Assembly (NCBI GenBank): GCA_030180135.1
Contig: CM058233.1
Span: 25,019,615-25,083,614 of the forward strand
Length of the DNA stretch: 64,000 nt
Direction: 5' to 3'
Source of the DNA: Orychophragmus violaceus
Lineage: Eukaryota; Streptophyta; Magnoliopsida; Brassicales; Brassicaceae
Positions within the stretch are counted from its first letter, which is position 1. Each line of letters opens with the position of its first letter. The position numbers and the translations under genes are program-made. The notes under the pieces were generated by a model that was not told the origin of the DNA, ran no database searches, and saw only the letters and a list, made by a program, of their open reading frames with translations. This document shows positions 33,213-44,010 of the stretch, one piece after another.

Positions 33213-36164
33213 CATCCTACAGCTACAGTCCGCGACTCGTGCTTAGGCCTAAGGAGTGGCTTCGTTAATAGATTAGCAACGTTCTCATTCGTTGAAACTT
33301 GCTGATCTACTTAACACCTCTGTCATTTATCTCACGGAATAGGTTATACCTACCCTCAAGGTGTTTGGACCTCTGATGTGCAGCTAGCCTCATCTATGCT
33401 GGCAATCACATCAAGTTCAGTGATGAACTCTTCTTTCCAAACAACCTCTTTCGCCGCTACCCAAGCTGCGAAATGTTCAGCTTAAGTCATGGAGTCAGCA
33501 ACAGTGCCTTGCACCGCCAGACAGACACAAGATGTAACCGGACTGTGACCGGAAATCATCTTTGTCTGTTGGAAACTTGCCTTTCAGACTCTACCGACTT
33601 GTAGCACCTCACTTTCTCCGTAAATCAAGAACTTATCCTAAGTATTTTCCAAATACTTGAGGATATTCATTACGTCTATCCAGTGATTCTTTGCTGGATT
33701 TGACTGGTCTTTACTTGTCTTGCTTAACATTAAAGCAACATCAAAACAAGTACGTGTCATGGCATACATGATAGATCCAATTGCCGACGCATATGGAATC
33801 TCATCCATGCATTCAAGCTCAGCAGTTATCGTAGGACACTGTTTCTTGCTTAACGTAATTCCATGTGACATTGGCATAAAACCCTTCTTGGAATGCTGAA
33901 AACGTGTAGGACTTTGTCAATTTAAGAATCCTGACTTTGTCCTACCAGCTCTTTTGGATCTCTATCTTTAGATCCAAAATCCAAGAACTACGTGGCTTTA
34001 TCCATGTCAATCATAAAACCAACTCCCAAGCCAGTCCTTTACCGACTGCAGCATTGGGACGTTATTTCCGAGAATCAGTATGTCATCGACATACAATATG
34101 AGAAATGCAACATCGCTCCCACTTATCTATTAGTAAACGCACAGTTCCATTTCGTTCCTGTTCAAGTCAAAACCTTGACTACTTCAACAGAACGAAGATT
34201 CCAACTCCGATATGTTTGCTTCCATCCATGAATGGATCGATGAAGCTAACTTACACAAAATGTAATTTTTCGGAGTCCGGGCTCACTTTCGCTTCTTTGA
34301 ATTTCGCAGATTCGTCGCTTTCAATGATCATCAGATCATGCGAACTTTCAATGATCATCAGGTTCAACTAATGACGAGAAATCACTCTCGGATTAGTGAC
34401 TGATTCATTCATATATGCGAACTTCAGGCTCTACAGGTGTAGATTCTACATAAATCTGTAAATCCATCCGTTGCTCTCCCTCAACAGGTTGAGCAGCCTC
34501 CTGTATTTCTCGAATTTCTTCGAGTTATACTTTTACTCCCACTGTTCTTCTTGGAAAGTAACTTCCCTTCTTAGAAAACAGAATGGACGTAAAAGTAACA
34601 AGCCTTGGTTTCCCTAGGACAACCAGTGAAGTAGCACAACTACAAATACTCAGTAAAGACGAATTTGGATCGATTCCAATCCACATTTACGTGGTGTCTT
34701 TCAACTGATATTGGTGGAACTATTTCAGCGTAAACTTAGATATTTCTAGAGCGTTATTCTTAAAGAATATCATGGAAGATTCGTGTGACTCATCTTTAAT
34801 CATTTCTAATAAGATCTGATTCTTTCTCACAGAAATACCTCAAGGTTTTTCAGGAGAATTGAGCTGTGAAACGACTTCACACTCATTCAGATGATCACAC
34901 CATTAATGACTCAAGTATTCTCACTCGTGATCTAATCCAGAGTCTTAATACTTCTGTCACTCAGATTCTATACCTCATTCTGGAACTCTTTCGACCATGT
35001 CAAAGAATTCCGACTTGTGTCTCATCAAATGAACACAGTCTTACTCACTGAAGTAATCAGTAGAGACAATGAAGTACAGGAAATTTTCTCTGGCATTACT
35101 GCTCATCGGACCACATACATGAGTATGTTCAATCTCCAATAAGCCTTTGGGCCTTTCTCTAGCTCGGCTAAGATGGGCCCTTTGTCTTTTGGTCTAGTAA
35201 GCAGAATTCAAGTCTCATAAGATATCCATTCAAATGAGCCCAAAAGTCCATAACTATGGGGTTTCTGAATCTGACTTACTCTATGTGACCAAAACATTTA
35301 TGCCAAGAAAAATCAGGTTTAATTCATCAGATTTAAACCAATTGCGGTATTTATGTTACATTTTAGGCACTCTATGGTTTAAGATATAAAACCCATTCCT
35401 TAAATAGGGTGCTACAATTAATATTTCATTAAGATCAAAAGAACAAAACTTGTCTTTTATCAAAATGAAAAACATTCAAATTCTTACAAGAAAATGAAAG
35501 ACAACTCTGCTTAAAGCAGGTACATTGTAGCAATTACTTAATACAAAACCAAGCCTCAAAGGCATCTACAAGTGAAAACCCTACGGCTGAGGCAGCATCC
35601 ATAGCTCCTTCCAGACACGCAGTTCCACTTGTCCTTCCTTCAACGTTCTACTGTTGCTCAGGCTCTGCATATTATAACAAATATCAGTGCCACAACCAGT
35701 ATCCAATACCTATAAGGTATAACTTGAAGTAATAACATGAATACCTGAGCAAGTAGTCTCACACATCGACTTTAACTCCTCATAATCTTCCATGAATTTA
35801 ATGCAATTTCTCTTCCAATGCCCAGTCTCTTTACAGTAGCAGCACTTACCAACGTAAGATGTATCTGACTCGGGCTCAGAAGACACACGCTTGCCATGAT
35901 TCAAAATCTGGACAACTTTGTCTTCACCCTTGTCAGCATTAGGTTTAGTAAACCTACCCTTCTCCATTATGAGATTATACAGGGTACTCTTCACGTTTGG
36001 CTCAACTGTCTTGAGCATATCATGCAGTTCAGTCAGCGTCTTCGTTAAGCCTTTCTTGATATAGTTCCTTCTGAACTTATCATAGCTTGACGGCAGTGAC
36101 TGCAGAATGATCTCAGTTGCCAATTCTTGGCTAACTGGATAATCCAGTTTCCTCAGGTTATCAA
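33213..36164 (-). pseudogene. Gag C-terminus and pol remnants of copia element C
   Basis: Reading leftwards on the minus strand: gag C-terminal half (36123-35710) with SLPSSYDKFRRNY and an intact zinc knuckle CCYCKETGHWKRNC; a protease remnant near 35690-35610; integrase scraps near 35230-34860; and RT/RNase H scraps, the longest at 33877-33638 (IPYASAIGSIMYAMTRT, NHWIDVMNILKYL). Whole domains are missing and stops are frequent. Compared with D, more than 1 kb of pol is deleted. The element could not have encoded its own polymerase in this state. Confidence 0.8.
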
Positions 36165-36169
36165 TGTAA

Positions 36170-36804
36170 TGAAGGATTGTTTAGTGTTTCCTGGTTCAAT
36201 TCATCAGATTAATTGATCCTACTAAACATGCCAGATCTAGGTTCTCTTGCTAGAATCATAAAAGATCTCACCTGTTACCTTGTTTTGCAGCGGAAAGAGG
36301 AAGTACGGGTCAGAGATCAGCAGAACCACTAAGAGATAGTTTCTCCAAAGGCTCACACACGCACGCACAGGAAATTGGCTGCTAGACCGACTGGTGGGAG
36401 GCGCAGAGAGAGGCTGAGGGAGGCGCAAACTTAGTGAGAAAATAAGAGCTAGGGCAAGTTTTATTTATTAAAACCCTTGTCCAGTTCTTATGGGCTTTTG
36501 GGCCCAATTCTCAGTCTGATTAAATCCTTTAGATTTAATCAGGCCCTTTCGTCTCTCTAAGTACAGTAAATGCCTAGCACTTTTACCGTACTTCTGCTAA
36601 ACCATTCCTACACATTTTCCTGTTATCTTAGGCGTGTGACCCATATGGGATCATATAATAAAGGCAATAAGTCCAAGACTTATAGATCATGAGCGAACTC
36701 TAGCAAGCCATCATGACCCCCAGTATTATATGACTTATGTCTGATCATTGACATACTCTTACTTTCTAGAGACAGTACAGAGATTACTGGACATAATTCC
36801 AACA
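36170..36804 (-). repeat. 3' LTR of copia element D
   Basis: 635 bp, TGTTGGAATTATG...CCTTCA on the minus strand, flanked on the left by target copy TGTAA. The internal side is the purine-rich TCAAGTGGGAGAT. Confidence 0.95.
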
Positions 36805-37283
36805 ATCTCCCACTTGAACTGGAATCTCTGTATTCATAATCCTTCTGTCTCAATATCTCGATTAGTCATAAGGCAAGATTAGTGTCATCCTTATAAAGCC
36901 TAATCTTGTTCATCGGACTCTGATTTGATACTGACAATCCAAACGACTCGGGAAAGTCCGTTTGAGCATGGCCATGCATTTTCCAGTATTCAAATCTCCG
37001 ATTGGCCTAGAGATATTCACTCCATTTATATTGGAGGGACAAATCCCGTCTTGTTCCATCACTGTAAACTACTCATTTCATAATACACCCAAACAGGGTC
37101 CTTATAACTATCGCTTAACGACAGTGTTAGACAATGATCAAAGTGCATTAGTTCATGTGCAGTCACATGCATGCGAACTCAGGTCTAAGGACTATACTCT
37201 ATAGTCGTAGTAAGAATCTCTTATGACACATATATAAATATCAATAACTAAATAAAGCCCTCAAACTCCCACTCAAATTTAGA
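36805..37283 (-). other. 3' untranslated region of element D
   Basis: Non-coding sequence between the gag-pol stop and the polypurine tract. It resembles the equivalent part of C (about 32358-33212), for example around the TCCGATTGGCCTAGAGATAT block. Confidence 0.75.
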
Positions 37284-40200
37284 TTACATTTCAATGTTTC
37301 TAATGCCTACAGCTTCAGTTAGAAACTCGAGCTTAGGTCTTGGGAGTGGCTTTGTCAATGGATCAGCGACGTTATCATCTGTCTGAACTCGGCTGATCTT
37401 GACTTCCTTTCTATTAATGATATCACGTATCAAGTGAAATCTTCTTAGCACATGCTTGGATTTCTGGTGTGATCTTGGTTCCTTTGCCTGAGCAATAGCA
37501 CCATTGTTATCACAAAACAGTGCCAGAGGCTCAGCCGCATTTGGTATCACACCTAGTTCAATAATGAACTTTCGTATCCAAACAGCTTCCTTCGCTGCTT
37601 CCGAAGCGGCGATATATTCAGCTTCTGTAGTGGAATCAGCAACGGTGTCTTGCTTGGAGCTTCTCCAACTGATTGCACCGCCATTCAGACAAAAGATATA
37701 ACCGGACTGTGACCGGAAATCATCTTGGTCTGTCTGGAAACTTGCGTCCGTGAATCCACTAACTTCAAGCACATCACTTCCACCGTACACCAAGAACTTA
37801 TCCTTAGTATGTCTTAGATACTTCAGGATATTCTTGACGGCAATCCAATGGTTTTCACCTGGATTTGACTGGTATCTACTCGTCATGCTCAATGCATAAG
37901 CAACATCAGGACGAGTACAGATCATGGCATACATGATAGATCCTATTGCAGATGCATAAGGAATATTCTTCATGCGCTCAAGCTCAGCAGCCGTCGTAGG
38001 GCTCTGCTTCTTGCTTAGCGTTGTGCCATGTACCATTGGCGTGAAGCCCTTCTTGGAATCTGCCATGCTGAATCTATGCAGGACTTTGTCAAGGTATGAA
38101 TCTTGACACAAGCCTATCAGCCTTTTAGATCTATCCCGGTAGATCCTGATTCCAAGAACGTATGCGGCTTCACCCATGTCTTTCATGGAAAAACAACTTC
38201 CAAGCCAGTCCTTTACCGACTTCAGCATTGGAACGTCGTTTCCGAGAAGCAGTATGTCATCGACATACAGAATAAGAAATACTATCTTGCTCCCACTAGT
38301 TTTCTTATACACGCATTGTTCTTCTTCGTTTCTGATGAAGTCAAATTGCTTGATCGCTTCATCAAAACGAAGATTCCAGCTCCTCGATGCTTGCCTCAAT
38401 CCATAAATGGATTTATGAAGCTTGCATACTTTCCCAGCATTCTTTGGATCTATGTAACCGTCAGGTTGTGTCATATACACATCCTCTTCCAGAATGCCAT
38501 TCAGGAAGGCGGTTTTCACGTCCATCTGCCAAATTTCATAATTATGAAAAGCTGCAGTCGCTAGTAGAATCCGAATAGATTTCATCATAGCCACTGGTGA
38601 ATAGGTTTCATCATAATCCACACCGTGAACTTGCCTGAAACCTTTTGCCACCAACCTGGCTTTATAAATCTGGACATTTCCATCCACGTCAATCTTCTTC
38701 TTGAAGATCCATTTGCACTCGATGGCTTTTACACCAGCGGGTAAGTCAACCAACGAAAACACTTGGTTGACCGACATGGAGTCCATTTCGGAATCAGTGG
38801 CCTTACGCCACTTAGAGGAATCTGGGCCCATCATGGCTTGATTGAAGTTCGATGGTTCATCACCATCAATGATCAGAAGATCATGACAGTCAGTCACGAG
38901 AAATCCTTGATATCTCTCGGGTTCGTGACGGATCCTCCCGGATCTTTGAACTTCAGGTACTACAGGTTCAGGCTCTACAATTTCTTGTAGGTCCTCCTGC
39001 TGCTCTTCCTCATTAGGTTGAGCAGTATCCTGTTCATCTTGAATTTCTTCAAGCAGTACCTTACTCCCACTGTTTTTCTTAGGGGGAAACTCCCTCTCAA
39101 GAAAATTACAATCCCGGGCAACAAAGATCTTGTTCTCGGATCGTAGATAGAAGTAATAAGCCTTGGTTTCCTTCGGATAACCAATGAAGTAGCATTTATC
39201 AGACTTTGGTGTAAGCTTGTCAGAGATCAATCTCTTGACATATGCTTCACAACCCCAAATTCTAAGATAAGACAGCACTGGAGCTTCTCCAGTCCATAGT
39301 TCATATGGTGTCTTTGCTACTGCTTTTGATGGCGCTCTATTTAGAGTGAACACTGCTGTTAGCAGAGCATATCCCCAAAGGGATATTGGAAGGTCTGTGT
39401 GACTCATCATAGATCGAACCATATCCAATAAGGTCCGATTTCTCCTCTCAGACACACCATTCCATTGTGGTGTTCCAGGAGGAGTGAGTTGGGATACGAT
39501 CCCACACTCTCTCAGATGATCACTGAATTCTTGGCTTAAGTATTCTCCTCCTCGGTCGGACCGAAGAGCCTTAATGCTTTTGCCAAGTTGGTTCTGTACT
39601 TCATTTTGGAATTCTCTGAATTTCTCAAACGATTCAGACTTATGTTTCATCAAATAAACATATCCATACCTACTGAAATCATCAGTGAAGGTAATGAAGT
39701 ACTGATAGTTTCCTCTTGCATTTGTGGATATTGGGCCACACACATCAGTGTGTATCAGGCCCAATAAGTCACTGGCCCTCTCGTTAGGTTTATTAAAGGG
39801 GGCCCGCGTCATTTTGCCCATCATGCAGGATTCGCATTTTTCACATGACTCAAAGTCAAATGAGCCAAGAAGTCCATTCGAATGGAGCCTCTTGATGCGT
39901 TTCTCGCTGATGTGCCCTAAACGACAATGCCATAGAAACGTTCGGTTCTCCTCATTAGGTTTGAACCGTTTGGTATCAATGTTATAAATTGGCGCGGATT
40001 GATCAAGTATGTAAAGCCCATTCGTAAGAGGGGCACAACCATAGAACAAATTGTTGCGATTGAAGGAACATAATTTATTCTTAACTGAAAAATCATAACC
40101 TTCCAAATCCAACAAAGAAATTGAAATAATATTTCTGCTTATCGCAGGTACAAAATAACAATTATTGAGTTCTAAAACCAATCCCGAAGGTAAAGACAAC

Positions 40201-41261
40201 AAGTATGTGCCTACAGCTAGTGCAGGAACTTTCGCTCCATTCCCAACTCGTAGCTCCACTTGTCCTTGCTTCAGCCTCCTACTGTTGCTGAGTGCCTGCA
40301 TATTAGTACAAATATGAGCCCCACAACCAGTATCCATAACCCATGAGGTATTATCAGAAGTAGTTGTATTAACTTCTATAACAAAAATACCTGATGAAGA
40401 AGTCTCGAGAGTATTCTTCTTCAATTCCTTTAGACCTTCCAGGAATTTCTTACATTCTCTCCTCCAATGCCCTGGTTCTTTACAGAACCTGCAGATGTCA
40501 GTAGGCCCAGCCTTGGATTTGGGCTTGGGCTTTGGCGTGTCCTTGTCCGAGACTTGAACAGCCTTAGCCTTTCCCTTGTCCTTGGCAGAGGATTTCTTAA
40601 AGCCCTTGCCCTTTTGCACCATAAGCACATTGGGGTCCTTGGCTGTTTTCCTCAAGTTGGGCTCTGCAGTCTTGAGCATTCCGTGAAGCTCAGGCAATGT
40701 CTTACTCAAGCCATGCATATTGAAGTTCAGGATGAACTGATCATAGCTTGCAGGTAAAGACTGCAGAACGATGTCGCAGGCAAGTTCCTGGCTGATAGGG
40801 CAGTCGAGTTTCTGAAGATGATCGAGATAACCCATCATCTTCAAGACATGAGGACTCACTGCCGCATTTGCAGCCAACTTACAGTCTAAGAGGTTCTTAA
40901 CTGTCTGGAACCTCTCAATCCTTGCCTGCTCCTGAAAAAGCGATTTCAGGCTTGCCATTATCTCGATGGGCGACAACACACTCTCGAACTGCATTTTCAG
41001 CTCAGCAGTCATGGTCGCCAACATCAGGCAATAGACATCATTTTCATCTGACGAATGCTTTTCCCAAGCATTATGCAGAGTCCTGGCGGCATTGTTAGGA
41101 GGCCTCTCGGGGAGGGGATCACGAAGGACATAATCCTTCTTCTCCTGCTTGAGGACCAGCCTCAAGTTCCTTGACCACGTCAGGAAGTTCGTTCCAGTCA
41201 GCTTCTCCTTTTCGAGAACAGACCGGATTGAGAATGTGTTTTGAGTGCTTGTAGTAGTCAT
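37284..41261 (-). CDS. Gag-pol polyprotein of copia element D, 1325 aa, intact
   Basis: One ORF without stops encodes the copia order gag-protease-integrase-RT-RNase H. Gag starts MTTTSTQNTFSIRSVLEKEK and carries a CCHC knuckle CRFCKEPGHWRREC near residue 258. The protease active site is DTGCG near 310. Integrase shows the HHCC finger (HCRLGH...CEKCESC, about 445-475) and the DDE residues in HTDVCGP (about 503), SDRGGEY (about 567) and NGVSERRN (about 602). RT has the AFLNGILEEDVYM block and YVDDILLLG near 1000. RNase H has DASFQTDQ near 1173, AEYIAASEA near 1217 and DNNGAIAQ near 1252, and the frame ends after VADPLTKPL. The start is the first Met, matching the start of gag in C (MTSTNNQNTFSIRSV). 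Length and motif order suggest a Tork/Angela-type copia; lineage is uncertain. Confidence 0.95.
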   Translation of the reverse strand: MTTTSTQNTFSIRSVLEKEKLTGTNFLTWSRNLRLVLKQEKKDYVLRDPLPERPPNNAARTLHNAWEKHSSDENDVYCLMLATMTAELKMQFESVLSPIEIMASLKSLFQEQARIERFQTVKNLLDCKLAANAAVSPHVLKMMGYLDHLQKLDCPISQELACDIVLQSLPASYDQFILNFNMHGLSKTLPELHGMLKTAEPNLRKTAKDPNVLMVQKGKGFKKSSAKDKGKAKAVQVSDKDTPKPKPKSKAGPTDICRFCKEPGHWRRECKKFLEGLKELKKNTLETSSSGIFVIEVNTTTSDNTSWVMDTGCGAHICTNMQALSNSRRLKQGQVELRVGNGAKVPALAVGTYLLSLPSGLVLELNNCYFVPAISRNIISISLLDLEGYDFSVKNKLCSFNRNNLFYGCAPLTNGLYILDQSAPIYNIDTKRFKPNEENRTFLWHCRLGHISEKRIKRLHSNGLLGSFDFESCEKCESCMMGKMTRAPFNKPNERASDLLGLIHTDVCGPISTNARGNYQYFITFTDDFSRYGYVYLMKHKSESFEKFREFQNEVQNQLGKSIKALRSDRGGEYLSQEFSDHLRECGIVSQLTPPGTPQWNGVSERRNRTLLDMVRSMMSHTDLPISLWGYALLTAVFTLNRAPSKAVAKTPYELWTGEAPVLSYLRIWGCEAYVKRLISDKLTPKSDKCYFIGYPKETKAYYFYLRSENKIFVARDCNFLEREFPPKKNSGSKVLLEEIQDEQDTAQPNEEEQQEDLQEIVEPEPVVPEVQRSGRIRHEPERYQGFLVTDCHDLLIIDGDEPSNFNQAMMGPDSSKWRKATDSEMDSMSVNQVFSLVDLPAGVKAIECKWIFKKKIDVDGNVQIYKARLVAKGFRQVHGVDYDETYSPVAMMKSIRILLATAAFHNYEIWQMDVKTAFLNGILEEDVYMTQPDGYIDPKNAGKVCKLHKSIYGLRQASRSWNLRFDEAIKQFDFIRNEEEQCVYKKTSGSKIVFLILYVDDILLLGNDVPMLKSVKDWLGSCFSMKDMGEAAYVLGIRIYRDRSKRLIGLCQDSYLDKVLHRFSMADSKKGFTPMVHGTTLSKKQSPTTAAELERMKNIPYASAIGSIMYAMICTRPDVAYALSMTSRYQSNPGENHWIAVKNILKYLRHTKDKFLVYGGSDVLEVSGFTDASFQTDQDDFRSQSGYIFCLNGGAISWRSSKQDTVADSTTEAEYIAASEAAKEAVWIRKFIIELGVIPNAAEPLALFCDNNGAIAQAKEPRSHQKSKHVLRRFHLIRDIINRKEVKISRVQTDDNVADPLTKPLPRPKLEFLTEAVGIRNIEM

Positions 41262-42920
41262 AGCTGAAATATAAGATAAAAAGGTTATTAGTTAATATGT
41301 TCAATATGATTAATCTCGTATTATTCTTAATATGATTAATCTCGCATTATATTCAATAACATCAGTTACCCTCAATAGAATATAATGATTCCAAGATCCA
41401 CATATAACTAAGATCAAAATGGGCCACTGGCCGTCACCCAACCTTAGCTTATATCGGTAAGCCCTATCTCGGCTAATTATATCCGTGATATAACTCTTGG
41501 TTGTGAATCTGGGCCCGAGGCCCAATCCACTCTGATGTCTCAAGGCCCGGGACTCCCGATGGCCTAGTCAAGAAAACCAGACTATACAGTCATGTAATCA
41601 CTAATGTCTGGGACTCCCAATGACATTTATGAATCACAAACCGTCTTACCCACGCAAAAGTAGACACCCTCACACTGTAAGGCCATGAGTACAATTGAAT
41701 GGGCTTCGACAGCTGACATAGACTGGACAAGACATCCAACGCTTGATATTATTTGAGGTTTGTAGGTTTATTTTAAAATTTCATTCCAAAATAGAAGATT
41801 ACTATTTTGGGAAACTTTCCATTTTGGGAAACCTACTAATTTTGGAAACTTTATAAAATTGGAAACTTCCTAAAATTGGAAACTTTCTAAAATTGGAAAC
41901 TTCCTAAAATTGGAAACTTTCTAAATATAGAAATTTCCTAAAATCCAAAACATGCAAATCTAGAAACTTCTAATTTAAGAAACTTTCTAATTTCAGATTT
42001 TGAAAACGGATTAATTTAAAATCGATTTTAATTTTATAAATGAATACCACTGAAATTAGAAAAAAAATTCTGAAGAAAAGACTCAAATAATTGGCCCAAT
42101 TGTTTTAACTTCTTGGCCCGAGGCCCAAGAATTGGTCCATGTCCAAGACATAACCCAATTGCCCAATTAAATGACATAACCGGTCTGGTTCATTAAAATT
42201 GGTCTAACCAAAATTAATTACTACGATGACCACAATTGTCAACCGGTTATTTACTAAACCGGATTTTCTCAATTTATTTGGTCCAACCAAATCAAATTAG
42301 AAAACCACTGGTTTAGGCACTAAATCCAATAATTTTTACGACATTGGATTTCTTATCCCGGTTTAACCAGAACTTAATAAATTTTATTAAGTCTGTTTAT
42401 TAAACCGTGACGATTAAGTTTTAATCAAATTAAACCGAACCATTAACCGAAACGAAACGATTTGACGATCACGTCAGCCCTAGGCGAGACAGGACACGAT
42501 CCGTGATCGGTCCATCTCTTGATCATGATCCGCCCACGGCCGCAAGCCATGCGATCGTTCGGGACGTGATCGGGTCGATTCGGGACGGGACGGGACAGCT
42601 CACGCCGTGCGATTCAGCGGTCCATCTCGCGCGCATCATCGCTGATCGGACGAGAGGCAACGGCAACGCAAGCGGGACGAGATTAATCCGCTGATCGGGA
42701 CGCGACCACGCAACACGATCCTTAAGCGATCGGTTCGTGCGTCTTCCCCGATCCGGACGATCCGACGCATACCAATCCGAGATTGGTCCATGCGATTTTT
42801 AGTTAGGGTTTTAGGTTTTAATTCCTTGTTTCTTAAGTATTTTCTCATCAATTCAAGCACAGATTGATTCAAATACTTCTAAACAACCTAAACATGATTC
42901 TAAACAAGAAATCCTAACAG
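41262..42920 (-). other. Long untranslated leader of element D
   Basis: About 1.66 kb between primer site and gag start, with no coding potential. It shares blocks with the leader of C (44011-45540), such as GATGTCTCAAGGCCCGGGAC at 41533 and 44277. It includes a short tandem repeat at 41815-41945 and A/T-rich ACCGGTT-containing sequence. Confidence 0.7.
41815..41945. repeat. 17-bp tandem repeat in the leader of element D
   Basis: Six to seven imperfect copies of AAATTGGAAACTTYCTA lie between 41815 and 41945. The leader of C has only a weak version (44540-44600), so the array expanded in the D lineage. Confidence 0.75.
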
Positions 42921-42938
42921 AACCTGGCTCTGATACCA
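42921..42938 (-). other. Primer binding site of D, complementary to initiator tRNA-Met
   Basis: The + strand reads AACCTGGCTCTGATACCA, the 3' end of plant initiator tRNA-Met as I recall it, so the element strand carries its 18-nt complement, one base inside the 5' LTR. Confidence 0.9.
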
Positions 42939-42939
42939 C

Positions 42940-43574
42940 TGAAGGATTGTTTAGTGTTTCCTGGTTCAATTCATCAGATTAATTGATCCTACTAAACATG
43001 CCAGATCTAGGTTCTCTTGCTAGAATCATAAAAGATCTCACCTGTTACCTTGTTTTGCAGCGGAAAGAGGAGGTACGGGTCAGAGATCAGCAAAACCACC
43101 AAGAGATAGTTCCTCCGAAGGTTCACACACGCACGCACAGGAAATTGGCTGCTAGACCGACTGGTGGGAGGCGCAGAGAGAGGCTGAGGGAGGCGCAGAC
43201 TTAGTGAGAAAATAAGAGCTAGGGCAAGTTTTATTTATTAAAACCCTTGTCCAGTTCTTATGGGCTTTTGGGCCCAATTCTCAGTCTGATTAAATCCTTT
43301 AGATTTAATCAGGCCCTTTCGTCTCTCTAAGTACAGTAAATGCCTAGCACTTTTACCGTACTTCTGCTAAACCATTCCTACACATTTTCCTGTTAGCTTA
43401 GGCGTGTGACCCATATGGGATCATATAATAAAGGCAATAAGTCCAAGACTTATAGATCATGAGCGGACTCTAGCAAGCCATCATGACCCACAGTATTATA
43501 TGACTTATGTCTGATCATTGACATACTCTTACTTTCTAGAGACAGTACAGAGATTACTGGACATAATTCCAACA
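42940..43574 (-). repeat. 5' LTR of copia element D
   Basis: 635 bp, same length as the 3' LTR. Most of the ten differences cluster in 43069-43200 (in these coordinates). Target copy TGTAA follows at 43575-43579. Confidence 0.95.
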
Positions 43575-44010
43575 TGTAACCCATCATTTTACTGACATGA
43601 GGACTCACTGGATGATCATTTGGTAGCTTGCAGCTAGTGAGAGACTTAACCAACTGGTATCTCTCCACTCTTACCTGCTCCTGAAATTTCAATTTCAGGC
43701 TGCTGATCATCTCTATTGGCGACTCCATGTTCTCATATTGCTTCAGCAAATCTGAGTCCATGGTAGCCAATATCAGACCGCGCACATCTACCGCATCATT
43801 ATAATGCTTATTCCAAGCATCATATACTGCATGAGAGGCATTGGACCCGATCCTCTCGGGGAGAGCTCTCTCAAGGACATAGTCCTTTCTCTCCTGCCTG
43901 AGGACTAGCCTCAGGTTCCGCGACCAAGTCAAGAAATTTGATCCGTTCAGTTTGTCCTTCTCAAGGACAGACCGGATCGAGAAAGTGTTTTGATTGTTTG
44001 TGCTAGTCAT
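43575..44010 (-). pseudogene. Gag N-terminus of copia element C, cut by insertion of D
   Basis: Reads MTSTNNQNTFSIRSVLEKDK through KMMGYM, about 145 residues, and stops at the LTR of D. The frame resumes beyond D at 36164 leftwards. It is very close to D's gag N-terminus (FLTWSRNLRLVLRQERKDYV against FLTWSRNLRLVLKQEKKDYV). No stop codon is seen in this part. Confidence 0.85.

Larger units (their letters stand above)
36170..43574 (-). mobile_element. Ty1/copia element D, structurally complete
   Basis: 7405 bp with two 635-bp LTRs (42940-43574 and 36170-36804), target duplication TGTAA (36165-36169 and 43575-43579), 18-nt initiator tRNA-Met primer site (42921-42938), polypurine tract (minus strand of 36805-36817) and one uninterrupted gag-pol ORF. 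The LTRs differ at about 10 of 635 positions (by eye). It lies within the gag sequence of C. All parts needed for autonomous transposition appear present; activity is not shown by sequence alone. Confidence 0.95.
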
